Assembly: GCA_027485535.1 (NCBI GenBank)
Contig: JAIXQV010000089.1
Span: 1-7,183 of the forward strand
Length of the DNA: 7,183 nt
Reading direction: 5' to 3'
Source: Oxalobacteraceae bacterium
GTDB taxonomy: Bacteria > Pseudomonadota > Gammaproteobacteria > Burkholderiales > Burkholderiaceae_D
Numbering within the stretch: the stretch's first letter is position 1; each line of letters opens with the position of its first letter. A program made the position numbers and the translations under genes. The notes beneath the pieces are model-generated. The model saw nothing but the letters and a program-made list of their open reading frames with translations, had not been told where the DNA came from and searched no databases. Shown here piece after piece: positions 1 to 5,901 of the stretch.

Positions 1-788
1 GCGGCATGCATCGCCTGACGCAGGCCGATGGCGTCATCCGCGAGTAATCTCATCCACGCACCTGCCCCGTTCGGCAGCGCTGATGCAGCAGCATAAACAC
101 CTGCAATCGGCTCAATCGCCTGGCGTAAAGCAGCCACGAGTACAGGTGCCGGGTCGGACGTGGTCAACGCAAAAAAGCTCGCCTGCGCCTGGTAGCGGCC
201 GTTGATGCCGGGTCGGTTACTTTGTAATGTATCGCCATCAATTCGAAAGCGATCGCGCACCAACAAACGCCCTGCGGCATCGCGCACCAAGGTTTCTGAC
301 ACATAGCTATCAAATACTTGACCACTCAGATCAGGGTCATGCAGTACCAGTGCCTCGCCCAGCAACACACGTGCGCCGGGGTGCAGTTGCACGACAACCT
401 CATTCTGCAAGTTCGCACGCGGGAACATCACCAAGGGATCGGGCAAATACTCGAGCAAGGAATCTGGCTCGGCTTCAATCAATACACGGTGTCTGGCCTC
501 TCGACCATCGTTCATGCTGTGCACGATGGTTGACGCCGCGGAAGTCAGATGCGCTTGCGTACCGGCCTGTGCGACAAAGCGCAAGCCCAGATCGTCGCCT
601 TGAAAGATACCGCCCGAGCAGGATTGAAGATAGAGCGACGACATACCCACCGGGTCACCGGCAAAACGCAAGGTCCGGCCGAGATGAAATGGATAGCCCA
701 CCAACTGTCGCCCAACACCGGTATTGCCATTCGGGTGCTGAACAAACTCGATAAAAGCCTGCGGCTTGAAAACGGAAGCGATCGTCAC
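1..788 (-). CDS. ureD: Urease accessory protein UreD (UreH), 3' end cut by the window edge
   Basis: UreD is the scaffold of the urease activation complex. It binds the apo-urease and recruits UreF and UreG so that nickel can be inserted. The minus-strand frame is open from a GTG at 788 to the window edge, giving 262 complete codons. An in-frame TAA lies two codons upstream of the GTG, so a start much further upstream is excluded; ATT would be the only alternative. No good Shine-Dalgarno sequence is visible. Supporting signatures are the glycine-rich segment CSGGIFQGDDL (residues 57-67), a TSAAST segment near 82-87 where the family usually has TTQAATK, and LLEYLPDPLVMFP (111-123), matching the family's 'leylPe.i.f' stretch. 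UreD proteins are usually about 270-290 residues, so only the last 10-30 residues should be missing. It follows ureG by 22 bp as the last visible operon gene. The assignment is firm, although the sequence is fairly divergent. Confidence 0.9.
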   Translation of the reverse strand, partial: MTIASVFKPQAFIEFVQHPNGNTGVGRQLVGYPFHLGRTLRFAGDPVGMSSLYLQSCSGGIFQGDDLGLRFVAQAGTQAHLTSAASTIVHSMNDGREARHRVLIEAEPDSLLEYLPDPLVMFPRANLQNEVVVQLHPGARVLLGEALVLHDPDLSGQVFDSYVSETLVRDAAGRLLVRDRFRIDGDTLQSNRPGINGRYQAQASFFALTTSDPAPVLVAALRQAIEPIAGVYAAASALPNGAGAWMRLLADDAIGLRQAMHA

Positions 789-810
789 AGTAATTTACTT
801 AGTAATGAGG

Positions 811-1470
811 CTAACGGTCGAACAGCACATCGCTGGCGATACGCTCGACGATCTGATCCACACCGTCGCCCTTGGCACAGTTCGTCTCCAGCACCGGCCG
901 ACCCGCACGTACCTCATGCGCCTCGCGAATCATGCGCGGTAAATCAACATTCACATGCGGTGCAAGATCGACTTTATTAATCACCAGCAGGTCGCAGGTG
1001 AGGACGCCCAGGCCGCGCTTGCGCGGGATATCGTCACCGCCTGCGACATCAATCACAAAAATCCAGTAGTCGACTAAATCAAAAGAGAACGTCGACGCAA
1101 GATTGTCGCCACCGGATTCGATCAGGATGAGATCCAGCCCGGGGTATTTGATGCTGAGTTCCTCTGCCGCCTGAATATTCAGCGTGGGATCTTCGCGGAT
1201 CGCGGTATGCGGGCAGGCACCGGTTTCTACTGCCAGTACGCGCTCGGGTTCGATCAGGCCACTTCGACGCACTCGATCGGCATCTTCCTTGGTGGTCAGA
1301 TCATTCGTGATCACCGCCAGATTGGTACCGCGTGCGCGGAAGCGCGGGATCAACTGCTCGAGTAATCGCGTCTTACCAGAACCCACCGGACCACCAATGC
1401 CCACACGGGCCGGACCGGGGTGTGCCTTGGCCGCTTTGGCAAGCGCAGCTGCGGGTGTCAAGTCGTTCAT
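811..1470 (-). CDS. ureG: Urease accessory GTPase UreG
   Basis: UreG is a SIMIBI-class GTPase whose GTP-dependent dimer carries nickel and delivers it to apo-urease through the UreF/UreD complex. With the start at ATG 1470 it has 219 residues, normal for the family. Visible motifs are the P-loop GPVGSGKT (27-34), the nickel-binding CPH motif (C86-P87-H88 in TGACPHTAIRED), ESGGDNLASTFS (118-129) and the guanine-specificity motif NKVD (165-168). An upstream in-frame ATG at 1527 would add 19 residues and overlap the end of ureC. I prefer 1470 because the protein then begins MNDLTPAAAL, close to where the conserved family sequence begins. The ribosome site is weak (GAAAA about 5 nt upstream). It lies 32 bp after ureC and 22 bp before ureD, in the same operon. 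Confidence 0.95.
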   Translation of the reverse strand: MNDLTPAAALAKAAKAHPGPARVGIGGPVGSGKTRLLEQLIPRFRARGTNLAVITNDLTTKEDADRVRRSGLIEPERVLAVETGACPHTAIREDPTLNIQAAEELSIKYPGLDLILIESGGDNLASTFSFDLVDYWIFVIDVAGGDDIPRKRGLGVLTCDLLVINKVDLAPHVNVDLPRMIREAHEVRAGRPVLETNCAKGDGVDQIVERIASDVLFDR

Positions 1471-1474
1471 CGTG

Positions 1475-1487
1475 TTTTCACTGAAAA
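1475..1487. repeat. 13-bp palindrome between ureC and ureG
   Basis: The bases TTTTCACTGAAAA form a perfect odd palindrome in the 32-bp ureC-ureG gap, just upstream of the chosen ureG start. As RNA it would give only a weak 5-bp, AT-rich stem with a 3-nt loop. It sits over the place where the ureG ribosome site should be. It could modulate ureG translation or be chance; there is no independent support. Confidence 0.3.
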
Positions 1488-1502
1488 GGTTGAATGGAAC
1501 AT

Positions 1503-3215
1503 TTAGCGGAACATATAGCGCTGGCACAGCGGCACTACGCTCGCCGGCTCACACGTAATCACGCGACCATCGATCATGACATCGAAGGTCTGTGGGTTGA
1601 CCGTGATATTCGGGCAGGCATCGTTGTGCAGCATGTGCGACTTGTTCAACTTGCGGGTACCAATCGCCGGCAATAGCTGCTTGGTCAGACCCAGCTTGGC
1701 ACCGGTGTTGGCTTGTACAGCAAGCTGGTTCACGAAGTTCACAGATATTGCTTTCTTCGCTTCGCCGAATGCGCCCCACTGCGGTCGCATGATGATGGGC
1801 TCGCAGGTCATCAGCGATGCTGCTGAATCGCCCATCGCGCCCCAGGCGATGAAACCACCCTTCACCACCAGCTCAGGCTTGACACCAAAAAAACCGGGAC
1901 GCCAGAGCACGATATCGGCGATCTTGCCGTCTTCCAGCGAGCCAATGTACTGGTCAATACCGAACGTCTTGGCAGCGTTGATGGTGTATTTCGCGATGTA
2001 GCGCTTAATGCGTTCGTTGTCGCCGATACGTGATTTTTCTTCGGACAGACGACCGCGCTGATCTTTCATTTTCGAGGCTAGCTGCCAGGTGCGCGTGATC
2101 ACTTCATTAATTCGCCCCATGCCCTGACTATCCGAGCCGAGCATAGAAATTGCGCCCATATCGTGCAATACATCTTCGGCGGCGATGGTCTGCGCACGAA
2201 TCCGTGACTCCGCAAACGCAACATCTTCCGGCACCGCAGGATTCAGGTGATGACACACCATGATCATGTCGAGATGCTCATCGAAGGTATTGATGGTGAA
2301 TGGATTGGTCGGGTTGGTCGACGACGGCAGGCAATGCGATTGCCCGGCTACCGCGATGATATCGGGCGCGTGACCACCACCTGCCCCTTCCGTGTGATAC
2401 ATGTGAATGGTGCGGCCCTTCATTGCGGCCAGCGTGTCTTCCAGAAAACCGGATTCATTCAGTGTATCGGTGTGCAACTGCACCTGAAAATCGTATTCGT
2501 CTGCAACCGATAAACAGGTATCGATCGTCGCTGGCATCGCGCCCCAGTCTTCATGGATTTTTAGTCCGAGACAACCGCCGCGCAGCTGTCCGATCAATGA
2601 CTGCGGCTTGGAAGAAGTACCGCGACCCAGAAACCCGAAATTGATCGGCCAGCTTTCCGATGCTTGCAGCATCTTGCCGACGTTCCACTCACCACCGCAG
2701 TCGATACCCACGGTAATAGGTCCGAGCGAGCCACCGATGAGTGTGGTCAGGCCACTGGAAATCGCATGCTCACACAGCTGCGAAGAATCGAAGTGCACAT
2801 GCACATCAATGCCACCCGGCGTGGCAATCAAACCCTCGGCGTCACGCACGGTGGTCGAGACACCGCAGATGAGTTTCGGATGCACACCATCCATCACTTC
2901 CGGGTTGCCGGCCTTGCCGATGGCGACGATCTTGCCGTCTTTAATACCGATATCGCCTTTGACGATACCAATCACAGGATCAATGATGGTGGCATTACAG
3001 ATCAACATATCAAGCGCACCATCGGCGCTGTCATGCCCCGCTTTTAGTCCCATACCATCGCGCAGGGTTTTGCCACCGCCGTGCAGGCACTCGTCGCCCG
3101 GCACCGCATAATCATGCTCGATCTCGGCGAACAGCGAGGTATCTCCGAGACGAACTGCGTCGCCTTTGGTTGGGCCATACATGGCGGCATAATCACGCCT
3201 CGTCATCTTTGCCAT
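1503..3215 (-). CDS. ureC: Urease subunit alpha (catalytic), divergent type
   Basis: This is the nickel-containing catalytic subunit of urease, which hydrolyses urea to ammonia and carbamate in the cytoplasm. It has 570 residues, the usual length. By alignment from memory with Klebsiella UreC all metal and catalytic residues are present: H139 and H141 (HVH), the lysine to be carbamylated K219 with H221 (LKIHEDWGA), H248, H274 (YHTEGAGGGH), the mobile-flap C321-H322 (VCHHL) and D362 (GSDSQ). The part right after the first HxH is unusual: it reads FDSSQLCEHAISSG instead of the common F/W-I-CPQQ type, and the following glycine-rich stretch (161-180) also departs from the usual TGTxAT-type segment. 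This probably marks the urease lineage that pairs with fused gamma/beta subunits rather than loss of function. The ATG at 3215 has GGAG eight bases upstream; a second Met at codon 4 is a less likely start. Fourth gene of the operon. Confidence 0.97.
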   Translation of the reverse strand: MAKMTRRDYAAMYGPTKGDAVRLGDTSLFAEIEHDYAVPGDECLHGGGKTLRDGMGLKAGHDSADGALDMLICNATIIDPVIGIVKGDIGIKDGKIVAIGKAGNPEVMDGVHPKLICGVSTTVRDAEGLIATPGGIDVHVHFDSSQLCEHAISSGLTTLIGGSLGPITVGIDCGGEWNVGKMLQASESWPINFGFLGRGTSSKPQSLIGQLRGGCLGLKIHEDWGAMPATIDTCLSVADEYDFQVQLHTDTLNESGFLEDTLAAMKGRTIHMYHTEGAGGGHAPDIIAVAGQSHCLPSSTNPTNPFTINTFDEHLDMIMVCHHLNPAVPEDVAFAESRIRAQTIAAEDVLHDMGAISMLGSDSQGMGRINEVITRTWQLASKMKDQRGRLSEEKSRIGDNERIKRYIAKYTINAAKTFGIDQYIGSLEDGKIADIVLWRPGFFGVKPELVVKGGFIAWGAMGDSAASLMTCEPIIMRPQWGAFGEAKKAISVNFVNQLAVQANTGAKLGLTKQLLPAIGTRKLNKSHMLHNDACPNITVNPQTFDVMIDGRVITCEPASVVPLCQRYMFR

Positions 3216-3223
3216 CAGCTTCG

Positions 3224-3227
3224 CTCC
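3224..3227 (-). promoter_or_regulatory. Ribosome binding site of ureC
   Basis: On the minus strand GGAG lies 8 nt before the ATG at 3215. It supports that start over the Met at codon 4. Confidence 0.6.
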
Positions 3228-3234
3228 GCAGAAT

Positions 3235-3255
3235 GTCGCGCCCGTTCAGCGCGAC
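3235..3255 (-). promoter_or_regulatory. GC-rich stem-loop between ureAB and ureC
   Basis: GTCGCGC (3235-3241) and GCGCGAC (3249-3255) are perfect inverted arms giving a 7-bp GC-rich stem with a 7-nt loop. It lies in the 80-bp ureAB-ureC gap, just upstream of the ureC ribosome site. No T-run follows it in the direction of transcription, so it is not a normal intrinsic terminator. The likely roles are mRNA processing or stability, or tuning of the subunit ratio; this is inference from position and structure only. Confidence 0.45.
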
Positions 3256-3295
3256 CTTGGGTTTATTGGATAACAGCGTTTTTTATGCAACGGGC

Positions 3296-3985
3296 TTACG
3301 CGCCCTTGAAGCCTTGTTTTCTTGCTGCCTCTATGGCAGCGGCCTTGCGGTCGTCGCCGGTGGCGCCATCGGTGAGGCTGTTTAATCCATAAATCTCACG
3401 GCTACCACCGAACGTGGTGAGCGTGAATTCTTTTGCCTCGCCGGGTTCAAAACGAACCGCGGTACCCGCAGGAATATCAAGTCGCATGCCGAACGCAGCA
3501 GCACGATCGAATTCAAGCGCCTTGTTCACCTCGAAGAAATGGAAATGACTACCGATTTGTATTGGGCGGTCGCCCGTATTGGTCGCGCGCAGTACGATCT
3601 TGGGTCTACCGACATTCAGCTCAATATCACCGTCTGGTGTAATGATCTCGCCCGGGGTCACACTCTCGACCTTTTGTTTACCCGCGCGGACAGGGTCGTG
3701 CACTGTCACTAGTTTGGTGCCGTCGGGGAATGTCGCTTCTACTTGCAGCACAGGCATCAGTGCCGGCACGCCGGGCATGACGTCGTCAGAGTTGAGTATC
3801 GTAGAACCGAATGAAATCAGTTCAGCAACCGAGCGACCCTCACGCGCACCCTCGAGAATCTCATCAGCAATAATCGCGGTGGCTTCCGGATAGCTCAGCT
3901 TCAAACCTTTATTGCGACGCTTGCGTGCAATTTCAGCAGAGGTGTAAATAGTCAATCGCTCGAGTTCGGTCGGCGTAAGCAGCAT
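3296..3985 (-). CDS. ureAB: Fused urease subunit gamma/beta
   Basis: The two small structural subunits of urease are joined in one 229-residue chain. Residues 1 to about 100 are the gamma domain (MLLTPTELERL at the start, SYPEATAIIADEILEGAR at 31-48, DDVMPGVPALM at 67-77, EATFPDGTKLVTVHDP at 83-98). Residues from about 108 onward are the beta domain (TPGEIITPDGDIELN, 110-124; HFHFFEVN, 147-154; RFEPG, 178-182). The linker is only about ten residues and there is no stop or frameshift between domains, so the fusion is real in this sequence. Gamma/beta fusions are known, for example Helicobacter UreA and ureases in some Actinobacteria and Pseudomonas, so it is a recognised variant. The ATG at 3985 has a good GGAGG four bases upstream, the best ribosome site in the operon. 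It follows ureF by 23 bp and precedes ureC by 80 bp. The C-terminal tail (208-229) is charged and variable. Confidence 0.96.
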   Translation of the reverse strand: MLLTPTELERLTIYTSAEIARKRRNKGLKLSYPEATAIIADEILEGAREGRSVAELISFGSTILNSDDVMPGVPALMPVLQVEATFPDGTKLVTVHDPVRAGKQKVESVTPGEIITPDGDIELNVGRPKIVLRATNTGDRPIQIGSHFHFFEVNKALEFDRAAAFGMRLDIPAGTAVRFEPGEAKEFTLTTFGGSREIYGLNSLTDGATGDDRKAAAIEAARKQGFKGA

Positions 3986-3989
3986 GAGG

Positions 3990-3994
3990 CCTCC
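3990..3994 (-). promoter_or_regulatory. Strong ribosome binding site of ureAB
   Basis: GGAGG on the minus strand, 4 nt before the ATG at 3985, is the clearest Shine-Dalgarno in the window. It fits the need for more structural subunit than accessory protein. Confidence 0.7.
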
Positions 3995-4008
3995 GTAGAA
4001 TAAAAAGC

Positions 4009-4716
4009 TTAGTTGGCAAACAAACGTGCATCATGAACTTCATGACGCATCGCCGCGATTTCAGTCGCCGGGGTGTACGCATGAAAATCAAAACTTTGCG
4101 CACCCGTCATGGCAGTGGCTACGGGCGCAGATAACAATTGAACGACAGTGCTACGCACTCTCAGTAGTACCCGCTGCGCATCAAGGTGACCAATGACACC
4201 TAGCCGCAAAGCAGCGCTCACTGATCCGGTACATAGCAGATGCGCTGAGATAGCTCGCGCATCTTGCTCTGACATGCCTGTCGCCCACCACACGATGCCC
4301 TGTGCTACCGGCAAATGACCAAAGGCTTTTTTTTCTGCGATCAGCGCGCGATAGGTAGCCGCTGGGGCAGTTCCCAATTTCTCGTGCACACTCAACAAAG
4401 CACCACCCGCACGACGCGAGCCCTCGCGCAACTCAGTCGCCAGACTCATTGCCTCAAACTCAGCATCGATCTCGGCCAGTGCCGTCAGATCACCGGCAGC
4501 GCGATACCCCAGCACCAGCGCAGGCGCCTCCATGGAGGCCCATCGATATAACAACTGACCTTCGACGAATGTCGCGAGCGTGTCGGCATCTTTCACTTCT
4601 CTGTCTGCGTACAAGGTTTCCAAACCCTGAGAGAAAGAGATGGCACCACTCGGAAAAAAACTATCCGCGTGTTGTAGCGCGCTCAGCTGGCTAATGATGT
4701 CAGTGGCTGTGGACAT
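4009..4716 (-). CDS. ureF: Urease accessory protein UreF
   Basis: UreF bridges UreD and UreG in the activation complex and gates GTP-dependent nickel transfer. With the start at 4716 the protein has 235 residues, matching the usual 220-235. Signatures are ADSFFPSGAISFSQGLET (17-34), the family's N-terminal motif; the segment HLPVAQGIVWWATGMS (134-149); SVSAALRLG (165-173); and the C-terminal EIAAMRHEVHDARLFAN, which matches the conserved UreF tail used to contact UreD. Earlier in-frame starts exist at 4731 (Met) and further upstream to 4758, but they add residues not found in the family and deepen the overlap with ureE. The chosen start overlaps the ureE end by 17 bp, suggesting translational coupling. 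The protein is helical and cytosolic, with no signal peptide. Confidence 0.93.
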   Translation of the reverse strand: MSTATDIISQLSALQHADSFFPSGAISFSQGLETLYADREVKDADTLATFVEGQLLYRWASMEAPALVLGYRAAGDLTALAEIDAEFEAMSLATELREGSRRAGGALLSVHEKLGTAPAATYRALIAEKKAFGHLPVAQGIVWWATGMSEQDARAISAHLLCTGSVSAALRLGVIGHLDAQRVLLRVRSTVVQLLSAPVATAMTGAQSFDFHAYTPATEIAAMRHEVHDARLFAN

Positions 4717-5149
4717 GTCTCGCCCGTCCATCCGATAAGAACGGCGCCAGCCGCTCAAGGTAGCTGGCTGCTTCGCCCTGCATAGCGATCTCGATCACTT
4801 CGCCTGCGAAGCGCACAGTCCAATGCATGTTGCCCGAGAAGTAGCCGATCTCAAGCGCCGCCGCCGTATCACGTGGCTGAATTCGCAACCAGTCTGGCTC
4901 TTGCGTGCGCACGACGACTGCACGGTCATCCGTCAGTAACATCACCGCGCCATCGTAAAGCTGTGCCGAGCGATCCAGCATCAACGCGCACTCATTACCC
5001 GCGTCTGTCACAACACGCAGCCGACGACGCTGCGTATCTTCCTCGGACAGCGTGATGTATTCCACCTGACCATGGTGCTCGAGATGGTGCAATTTTTCGG
5101 CAATGACCGGATCAGTTACCGGCCCGACAACTTCTAGTAGTTTGAGCAT
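4700..5149 (-). CDS. ureE: Urease accessory protein UreE (nickel metallochaperone)
   Basis: UreE is the dimeric nickel chaperone that hands Ni(II) to UreG. The 149-residue product begins MLKLLEVVGPV and fits the family length of about 150. The key interface histidine is H109 in GNMHW, corresponding to the GNRHxPV motif with the essential metal-binding His96 of Klebsiella UreE. The C-terminus is short but ends RHVHSH, an H-x-H-x-H tail (145, 147, 149) that could bind metal, a modest version of the long His-rich tail of Klebsiella UreE. The frame is open upstream to a TTG at 5191, which would add 14 residues. I chose ATG 5149 because homologues start near this LKLLEVVG strand; neither start has a convincing Shine-Dalgarno. 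It is the first gene of the minus-strand operon and overlaps ureF. Confidence 0.9.
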   Translation of the reverse strand: MLKLLEVVGPVTDPVIAEKLHHLEHHGQVEYITLSEEDTQRRRLRVVTDAGNECALMLDRSAQLYDGAVMLLTDDRAVVVRTQEPDWLRIQPRDTAAALEIGYFSGNMHWTVRFAGEVIEIAMQGEAASYLERLAPFLSDGRARHVHSH

Positions 5150-5205
5150 GATGCGGTCCGGCGGAGTAAAAATCCTTGTGTCGAAAAGCAAGTTTCGCTA
5201 AGGTG

Positions 5206-5234
5206 AGTCTACCGAACAGGGGGCTTGCGGGCAA
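5206..5234 (-). promoter_or_regulatory. Candidate sigma70 promoter for the ure operon
   Basis: On the minus strand TTGCCC (5234-5229) and TAGACT (5211-5206) match the -35 and -10 consensus at 4 of 6 bases each, with an ideal 17-bp spacer. Transcription would begin near 5199, about 50 nt before the ureE ATG. The match is moderate and other promoters further right are possible, so this is tentative. Confidence 0.35.
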
Positions 5235-5245
5235 GAAAATCGGTC

Positions 5246-5267
5246 GTAAAAACGAGGGAGTTTTTAC
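5246..5267 (-). promoter_or_regulatory. Perfect inverted repeat with 6-nt loop upstream of ureE
   Basis: GTAAAAAC (5246-5253) and GTTTTTAC (5260-5267) form a perfect 8-bp stem around a hexanucleotide loop (TCCCTC in minus-strand RNA, GAGGGA on the plus strand). Two readings are open. It may be a DNA operator upstream of the candidate ure promoter at 5206-5234. Or, if transcription starts further right, it is an RNA hairpin in the ureE leader. Hexaloops are typical of ANTAR antiterminator targets and an ANTAR protein is encoded nearby, but the loop lacks the A1/G4 bases I recall for the ANTAR consensus and no paired second hexaloop is evident. No terminal T-run follows the stem. Confidence 0.5.
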
Positions 5268-5284
5268 TGTTGAGACCTTCGCGC

Positions 5285-5312
5285 ATGACACCCTATTTAT
5301 CATGATGATAAT
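5285..5312 (+). promoter_or_regulatory. Likely sigma70 promoter for the isochorismatase-family gene
   Basis: ATGACA (5285-5290) and GATAAT (5307-5312) each match the sigma70 -35 and -10 consensus at 5 of 6 positions, with a 16-bp spacer. The start of transcription would be near 5319-5320, about 15 nt before the ATG at 5334. This leaves a very short leader, in keeping with the absence of a clear ribosome site. Confidence 0.55.
5297..5311. promoter_or_regulatory. 15-bp palindrome over the -10 region (putative operator)
   Basis: TTATCATGATGATAA is a perfect odd palindrome (7-bp arms about a central G). It covers most of the -10 element and the adjoining spacer of the hydrolase promoter, where a repressor would block RNA polymerase. 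The right half, ATGATAATCA (5305-5314), resembles part of a Fur box (about 12 of 19 positions by eye over the whole box), too weak to name the regulator. Confidence 0.45.
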
Positions 5313-5333
5313 CACCTGATTCTTAGCTAAACC

Positions 5334-5882
5334 ATGCGGCTACATCGCGATTCAACAGCCCTGCTAGTGGTTGATATTCAAACCCGTTTGGCACCTGCCA
5401 TGCACCAATCTGAGTCAGCGATTCAGGCGAATAGCGCCTTGATCCAAGCTGCCCGCCAACTCGATATTCCGATCTTCGCCAGCGAACATTGTGCGGAAAG
5501 AATTGGGCCAACCGTCCCCGATTTGCGGGCCCTGCTCAGAGATGATGAAATCCTCCCCAAGCGGCATTTCTCATGCGCTGATGATGACGGTATCGTACAG
5601 ACGCTCAAGCACCTCGGCAAAAGCCAGATTGTGGTCACCGGTATGGAGGCTCATGTGTGCGTTCTGCAAACAGTGCTGGGCTTGGCGGAGCATGGCTACA
5701 CACCCTATTTTGTCGCCGATGCGGTAGCGTCGCGTCACGCGCAGAATAAGGAGCTCGCCGCGCATCGACTCCGTCAACAGGGTGTACCGGTTATCTCGAC
5801 CGAGATGGCACTATTTGAATGGATGGGTCATGCGGATCACCCTGCCTTCCGCGGCATTCTTAGCCTGGTCAAAAGTCTTTGA
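5334..5882 (+). CDS. Isochorismatase-family cysteine hydrolase, substrate unknown
   Basis: This 182-residue protein has the isochorismatase/nicotinamidase fold. Its catalytic triad is visible: D14 (ALLVVDIQTRL), K76 (LPKRHFSC) and the nucleophile C109 in GMEAHVCVLQT (103-113), followed by HGYTPYFVADAVASR. The residue before the helix of the nucleophile is part of the non-proline cis-peptide EAHVC pattern seen in the family. It looks closest to the small ISOC/YcaC-like group rather than true isochorismatases or nicotinamidases. Members hydrolyse amide or carbamoyl bonds (nicotinamide, N-carbamoylsarcosine, biuret, oxamate), but the substrate cannot be read from sequence. It is cytosolic with no signal peptide. 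It diverges from the urease operon and converges with amiR, ending 19 bp from amiR's stop. Its position suggests it may release ammonia or urea-related products from a small amide; that is inference. The ATG at 5334 lacks a clear Shine-Dalgarno. Confidence 0.88.
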   Translation: MRLHRDSTALLVVDIQTRLAPAMHQSESAIQANSALIQAARQLDIPIFASEHCAERIGPTVPDLRALLRDDEILPKRHFSCADDDGIVQTLKHLGKSQIVVTGMEAHVCVLQTVLGLAEHGYTPYFVADAVASRHAQNKELAAHRLRQQGVPVISTEMALFEWMGHADHPAFRGILSLVKSL

Positions 5883-5901
5883 CGGGTGCAGCTCAGGGGA
5901 T

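Noticed and set aside
227..980. Plus-strand open frames of 143 and 175 codons and a smaller one opposite ureD/ureG
   Set aside because: They lie antisense to UreD and UreG, which have clear family motifs. The translations are Arg/His/Pro-rich with no recognisable domain.
1471..1527. Extended UreG start at 1527
   Set aside because: It would add 19 residues overlapping the ureC end that I do not recognise as family sequence; ATG 1470 gives the normal length.
2608..3111. Plus-strand open frames of 167 and 127 codons opposite ureC
   Set aside because: Shadows of the strongly conserved UreC frame; the products are Pro/Ser-rich or resemble antisense translations and have no ribosome site or family features.
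5150..5191. Extended UreE start at TTG 5191
   Set aside because: It has no Shine-Dalgarno and adds 14 residues beyond the usual UreE N-terminus. ATG 5149 is preferred, though not proven.
5221..5240. CTTG/CAAG inverted repeat followed by a short A-run as a terminator
   Set aside because: The stem is only 4 bp with a 4-nt loop and the run is A on the plus strand and precedes the stem on the minus strand, so it fits no intrinsic terminator in either direction.
5112..5315. Small minus-strand open frame of 67 codons across the ureE control region
   Set aside because: It overlaps ureE in another frame and spans the promoter elements and palindrome; the product has no recognisable features.
5295..5315. 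Fur box upstream of the hydrolase gene
   Set aside because: Only about 12 of 19 positions match by eye and the right half-site is poor. I kept the palindrome but not the regulator name.
5883..5901. Bidirectional terminator between the converging hydrolase and amiR genes
   Set aside because: The 19-bp gap shows no stem-loop or T-run. Termination must occur inside the opposing gene or by Rho.
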